A stretch of DNA of 64,000 bases from Sipunculus nudus (Eukaryota; Annelida; Sipuncula; Golfingiida; Sipunculidae), in the NCBI GenBank assembly GCA_026874595.1, contig CM049322.1, forward strand, positions 9,749,900-9,813,899. The letters are read 5' to 3'. Shown here piece after piece: positions 59,464 through 64,000 of this stretch. Position numbers and translations under genes: made by a program. Under the pieces are notes generated by a model. The model was not told where the DNA came from, did no database searches, and saw only the letters and a list, made by a program, of their open reading frames with translations. Each line of letters begins with the position of its first letter. Within the stretch, counting starts at the first letter, position 1.

Positions 59464-60590
59464 ATGGTTCTAACAAGACAAAATAGTGTTCTAAACAAAA
59501 GTGAGGATGGAGATCCAATCTTGGCAATGAAAAAACTACGAAGCAAATTAAAGATAGAAAAAGCTCTAATTCACTCATTAAATTCCTGGACAATAAACCA
59601 GCTAGTCCTTGTAGGGTCTGCAAAGAAATAAGTCGATGATGACGACGGTATGAAATGTGACCGTTGCCATGGATGGCTACATGGGAAAAAAACACGGGTC
59701 TTGCTGTCAGCTTCCATCCTCAGTGTATAACTTTCTTGTTCAATGCCCCAGTACAGCCAACAAATACTACTGTCCCATTTGTGAAAATGAGTCCAGTATT
59801 AGTGACCCGGATGACAGATTGCACGTCCAAATGCTCAACTGGATGCATTGACAACTATAGTGCACTCCTCGCAAAAGCAGAATGAAAACATCCTAGATAA
59901 CATGGTTCATGTAAAACAGGATGAAAAAATCGACGAGAATATAAAGACACATCTGACAGAAGCATTGGACGGTCAAAAAGAAAAAGGAAGAGTGACAGAA
60001 TAAACTAGTTATATTAAATGTTCAAGAGAGTGAGGACAACAGCACTGGAAATGAGCAACAGAATGATAGGAAGGATATATTAAACATACCTGGGTATGTA
60101 CAACCAGACTTGAACATAACAGAAGTAAAAAAAGGACTGTAGGCGACTTGGGAAACGTACGATCCCTACTCAGTCTGACCCCAAATCCAAACCAAGACCG
60201 ATCAAAATAGTATTTGGTGAACGCGAAACAAAAAAATAACATTCTTAAAATAGCCTGGACTCTGAAATACCATACAAAATACAACAAAATAGGAATAACT
60301 GCAGACAAAAACTTGAACGGAAGAAATCAGGTAGAAAGTAGTAACACAGAAATTTTATGCCAGGAGGCAGTCCGGAGAGGATGTGCTTATCTACATGGGT
60401 AAAGTAATGACTAAAAGTCAGCGGGGAATCTTTTTAAAAGAGGATTCACAGAAAAATCTTAAAAATGACAGACAGAGGGTCGAGGAATCCTATCCACAGA
60501 TGAACGGGGGTGGGGGGTGGGGGGGAGAGGGAGTCAAGAGGAGGATGAAGCTCAGGATTGACTTAAGTGCTCCATAAACGAAAAGGCGAT
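59464..60590 (+). pseudogene. LINE ORF1 remnant with broken PHD finger
   Basis: Starts MVLTRQNSVLNKSEDGDPIL. In shifting frames it then contains C-R-V-C-K, GMKCDRCHGWLHGK and YYCPICENES, the Cys/His spacing of a PHD finger found in ORF1 of some CR1-type elements. At least two frameshifts separate these pieces. Downstream lysine-rich sequence and a G-tract near 60504-60526 follow. Confidence 0.6.
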
Positions 60591-60652
60591 TAGGGTCCCT
60601 AAGAGTACATATTTCAACTAATAATAAAAATTCTACAAATTTACCTTAACGT

Positions 60653-61315
60653 ATGACTACTAATATTGACAGTTTTGTTCATAAAACTCATGAACTTGAA
60701 ATATTAGAAAAGAAACAAGATATTGACATCATAACTGTAATAGAGGTTCTACCAAAACACACAGGTCGACATGTGGAATGTTTTATAATTCCAGGATACT
60801 GAAGTCATTCTATAGCAGAGGGAAGGGGAGTGAGTATGTTTAAAAGAGGGAATTTAGAGTCCACTAGATTGTACACCATAGACAAATATTTCAGCCCAAC
60901 CATATTATGCAAAATAACTTTACCAAGCAAGGAACCATTCATAATTGGAGTGATATATAGATCACCTAACTGCACTAGGGATGACAACAAGGGACTCAAT
61001 GAAATGATAAATGTGGTTTACAATAGATATAAAGGGCGGAAGGTGATCCTAGCAGGAGATTTTAATTACCCTGAAAATGACTGGCTTAAGGAAACATGCT
61101 CAGGAAAAAATGAGCATCCAGCTAAAGTTGTTCTAGAAACAGTTCAAGAGAATTATCTCTTCCAATGTGTCACGGAACCCACGCATCATGGAGCTTTACA
61201 AAAACTAAATATGTTGGACCTAATAATAATAAATAAGCAAGATTATATATATGGAATAAAAATAATCATCCACCGATTGGTAAAAGCCACCTCACTGTTT
61301 TACTCTTCAATTTGA
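60653..61315 (+). pseudogene. LINE endonuclease domain remnant
   Basis: Begins MTTNIDSFVHKTHELEILEK in one frame. A shift leads to the long piece at 60830-61315 with GVIYRSPNC and VILAGDFNYPENDW. Y-R-S-P-N and G-D-F-N are hallmark motifs of the APE-type endonuclease of non-LTR elements. LDLIII near the end is the usual D-L-I-x-T region. Confidence 0.75.
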
Positions 61316-61936
61316 ATATTAAAAAACACTCACAAAATGGACACATTTTAGGACTAAATATTAAATTATATAATTTCGATGGTATGAGGAATAACATTGG
61401 GACATACCCATGGACCAAATATCTACAGTCTATCGATGATGTTGACAAGTGTTTGGAAATTATAACCGATGTAATAAACTCTACAATTCAAAGATATATT
61501 TCAATCAGGAAGGACAGTAAAAAGATTCAAGTAAAAAGAGAGCCTATTCAAAGCAATATTCTAGAAAAGATTAAACTAAAAAGACTTTCATTTAGAACAA
61601 AAAATATCCAACAATAGCGAACCACCATAAGTATGCTAGGGCTAGAAACCAGGTTAAGTGGGAGACAAGGAAATCTATAAAGACCAGAGGAACTATTTTA
61701 GCCAAAAAAGCGAAATCCAACCCAAAAAAGTTCTATCAGTATGTTTCCAGGAAAACAAAATCAAAGGAAACCATATCTAACCTGCTTAAAGAGGATGGTA
61801 CACTCACCCAGTCTGATGCGGAGAAGGCAGAAGTTCTAAACAAGTATTTTGTAGTGTTTTCACAAAAGAAGATAAGGCAATACCTGATTCTGAGTATGGG
61901 ATAAACCACAATATTTTAAATATAAAAACTTAGCAG

Positions 61937-62870
61937 ATGAGTAAAGCATTACGAGCTCTTAAAGCTCCGGGGCCTGATGGGATTCATCCAAAAATCCTCA
62001 AAGAGTTACATGAAGTAACAGCATACCAACTGAAAATCTTATTTGAACTCACAAGAAAGAAAGGAAAAGTACCCCAAAAATGGAAAGAAAATGAGGTCAA
62101 ACTAATATTTAAAAAAGGGAAAATATGCATAGATTGGAATTATCGTTCGGTAAGCTTGGCATCAATAGTGTGTACAATTTTTGAAGGGTTTGTAAGGGAT
62201 GTTTTATGCGATCATCTAAGGAAATACTGATTATTATCAGATGCTCAGTACGGTTTCTTTAAGGGCAGATCCTGCATATCTCAGTTATCAGTTACTATAA
62301 ATGAAACGTATTCACTGATGGACGAGGGGGAGCCAGTGGATGCTGTATATTTAGATTAAAGGAAAGCGTTCGACACTGTTCCACACTTAATATTAGTAAA
62401 ACAGATAGAAGAATATGGGATAAAAGGATTGGCGGAATAACAGGTCTCAGTTTGTAACAGTAAATGAGGTAAGGTCTGAAGGAACACAAGTAACCAGTGG
62501 TATTCCTCAAGGAAGTGTACTGGTCCCATTTTATTTATTTATTTTAGAAATGATATGCCAAAACAAATAGATTGCAAGATCAAAATCTTTGCTGATGACA
62601 CTTAAGCTTACTCTGCTGTTAATGCTGATAGTGAATCTAACAACAGTTTACAAAATTGTATCGACCAGTCAGTAAGATGGACTGATCTTTGGCAACTACA
62701 ATTTAATAGTAAAGAATGCAGTATTATGCACTTAGGAAAGAATAATCCCAGACATAAATATAGTATAAAGGAGGGGGGGGGGGGGGGTTGAGATGGAAGG
62801 CAATTGAATATTACACATGTTGAGAAGGAATATGGGTTTGGGTAGACGATGAGCACTCATTTGAACAACA
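61937..62870 (+). pseudogene. LINE reverse transcriptase remnant
   Basis: Reads ALKAPGPDGIHPKIL (RT motif 1), YRSVSLASIVCTIFEGFV, AQYGFFKGRSCISQL, then VDAVYLD, stop, RKAFDTVPH, SGIPQGSV and FADDT. The catalytic F-A-D-D is present, but stops and frameshifts interrupt the domain at several places. A poly-G run near 62774 marks the end of the readable part. Confidence 0.85.
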
Positions 62871-63277
62871 TTTCACTGAGGTTGTTAAATAATGTAACAA
62901 CATTTCTAGATTAATAATGATTACTATCACAAATAAATGTTAATATTTAATGGTACCCCTTTACCAAACCTAGTGAGGCCTATAATTGAATATGGAAACC
63001 CTGTTTGGGGCCCTATCCTAAGGAAACATACAGAAAATATAGAAGGAGTGCTAAGGAGATTAAAAAAAATTATTGGCACAAAAACATGAATTATCAAAAA
63101 CGTCTGATGTATCTTAAGCTTCCTAGTTTAGAGTACAGGAGATTGAGAGGAGATCATATTGAGATTTACAAAATAATGCATGGAAAATATGATCCTATAA
63201 CCACCTCTTCTTTAAACAGAAATGAGAGAGCAGGAGGACACATATTAAAACTTACTAACAATTATAAGAGACATTAA

Positions 63278-63751
63278 CTTTTTGTAGTGTTTGTATTGGA
63301 AGGCAAAAGCATGAAAAAATGTTTATACTGTAGTAACCACCGGAATATACGAATATATTGTTTGTGCAATGTACAAGCATTGAAATTTTAAACCATAGTT
63401 GAAAGGATATCCAGGAAATTTGCATTATAAGAATCGTATATATTGTGTTTGACGTGATCGTGTGCAGAAAATGCGCGAAATATGTGTTGTATGAGCGTTG
63501 CAATATATTAAATATTAAAAATCGATGGTTAAAACGGAAAAAAAAAACAAAAACATTTGTAAACAGTGAAATATTAAAGACGAAGTAACAAAAACGAAAA
63601 GACAAACATTCATGAGCCATGTTCGTTTAAGAAACATGAAACATCTACTGGTGTTATGATGTAAATACCAAAGTCAATACTACACTTTATTTTCGGAATA
63701 CATTCTTTCCGCGTATATACTGTTATAACGGAAAGTATTAGGGATACTAAC
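63278..63751. other. Non-coding stretch after the LINE
   Basis: AT-rich with short A-runs near 63539. Nothing recognised. Confidence 0.4.
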
Positions 63752-63860
63752 TTTTGTAACTGTTCTGGGGTATAAGGACATCCACATATATAAGTATAAC
63801 TGCCCTCAGTGAAAGAAACCGTAACTTGTGAAAGATCCAAGACATCAGTTGGATATACAC
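63752..63860 (-). CDS. Possible internal exon of an unidentified gene
   Basis: Bounded by acceptor TGTTTCGGCAG and donor GTTAGT, 109 bp. Reads VYPTDVLDLSQVTVSFTEGS, YTYICGCPYTPEQLQK with two closely spaced Cys. The composition looks like an extracellular protein, but no family is recognised. Other exons of the gene would lie beyond the window's right edge or in the homologous sequence at 63880-63990. Confidence 0.3.
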
Positions 63861-63879
63861 CTGCCGAAACAGTAAACCT

Positions 63880-63990
63880 TAAATCAATACCCAGAGTACT
63901 TGCTCGGCGCAGAATGTATTTGCTTCTACCATGGTTTTACTTGTCTTCATATAGGGCTCTGCAGGTGAACCGTGCCACTACTGACTATTA
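63880..63990 (-). repeat. Segment related to 57320-57440
   Basis: CCAGAGTACTTGCTCGGCGC and the following TTGCTTCTACCATGG match CCAGAGTACTTACTTGGCGC and TTGCTTGTTCCATGA at 57345 in the same orientation, with further patchy similarity. The copies lie on either side of the MITE and LINE. Confidence 0.5.
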
Positions 63991-64000
63991 CTACCAGGAA

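Larger units (their letters stand above)
59464..63277 (+). mobile_element. Decayed non-LTR retrotransposon, CR1/Jockey-like
   Basis: The order is ORF1 with a PHD-type zinc finger (59464-60590), an AP-endonuclease-like segment (60653-61315), reverse transcriptase (61937-62870) and a C-terminal segment (63005-63277) with YRRLRGDHIEIYKIMHGKYD. Many stops and frameshifts split every region, so it is inactive. The order and motifs fit the CR1/L2/Jockey group; the exact clade is not settled. The ends are approximate. Confidence 0.8.

Overview
This window is eukaryotic, from an invertebrate animal that is most likely a marine mollusc. It is AT-rich and full of TA, GA, TG and AAT microsatellites. It holds short split exons with GT/AG borders, tRNA-derived SINEs, MITEs and a decayed non-LTR retrotransposon. 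There are no operons, ribosome binding sites, rRNA genes or CRISPR arrays. The mollusc guess rests on repeat style and gene type and is an inference. Most of the sequence is non-coding.

Left third (about 2-33 kb): two paralogous copies of a DBH-like monooxygenase gene (MOXD1 type: DOMON domain plus two copper type II monooxygenase domains) lie tail to tail. The minus-strand copy (33.1 down to 19.0 kb) can be read through eleven exons, ten of them in continuous phase, with a signal peptide. Most residues that bind catalytic copper in this family are replaced, so it looks like a secreted pseudoenzyme. The plus-strand copy (2.0 to at least 15.1 kb) is a pseudogene. It has no start, has lost the exons equivalent to 3-6, and carries four in-frame stops. 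Its introns hold a 1.85-kb element flanked by TTAA with roughly 400-bp inverted repeats, a SINE with a perfect 14-bp target duplication, and a separate DOMON-like open segment.

Middle (29-39 kb): a pogo/Tigger-like MITE with an internal 180-bp duplication, GA/TA satellite clusters, further MITEs, and long stretches with no recognisable gene.

39.3-48.5 kb: a direct tandem duplication of a 4.5-4.7 kb unit. Each unit contains one copy, on the minus strand, of a divergent seven-transmembrane receptor gene. The breakpoint cuts through the receptor exon. The left copy is 5'-truncated, fused to junction sequence, and has a nonsense codon. The right copy keeps its N-terminus but has two frameshifts. 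Neither is intact as read here.

Right end (48.6-64 kb): two inverted arrays of about 330-bp repeats 4 kb apart, a Harbinger-like MITE with a TAA target duplication, a decayed CR1/Jockey-like LINE (ORF1 with a broken PHD finger, endonuclease, reverse transcriptase), and weak exon candidates of an unidentified minus-strand gene at the extreme end.
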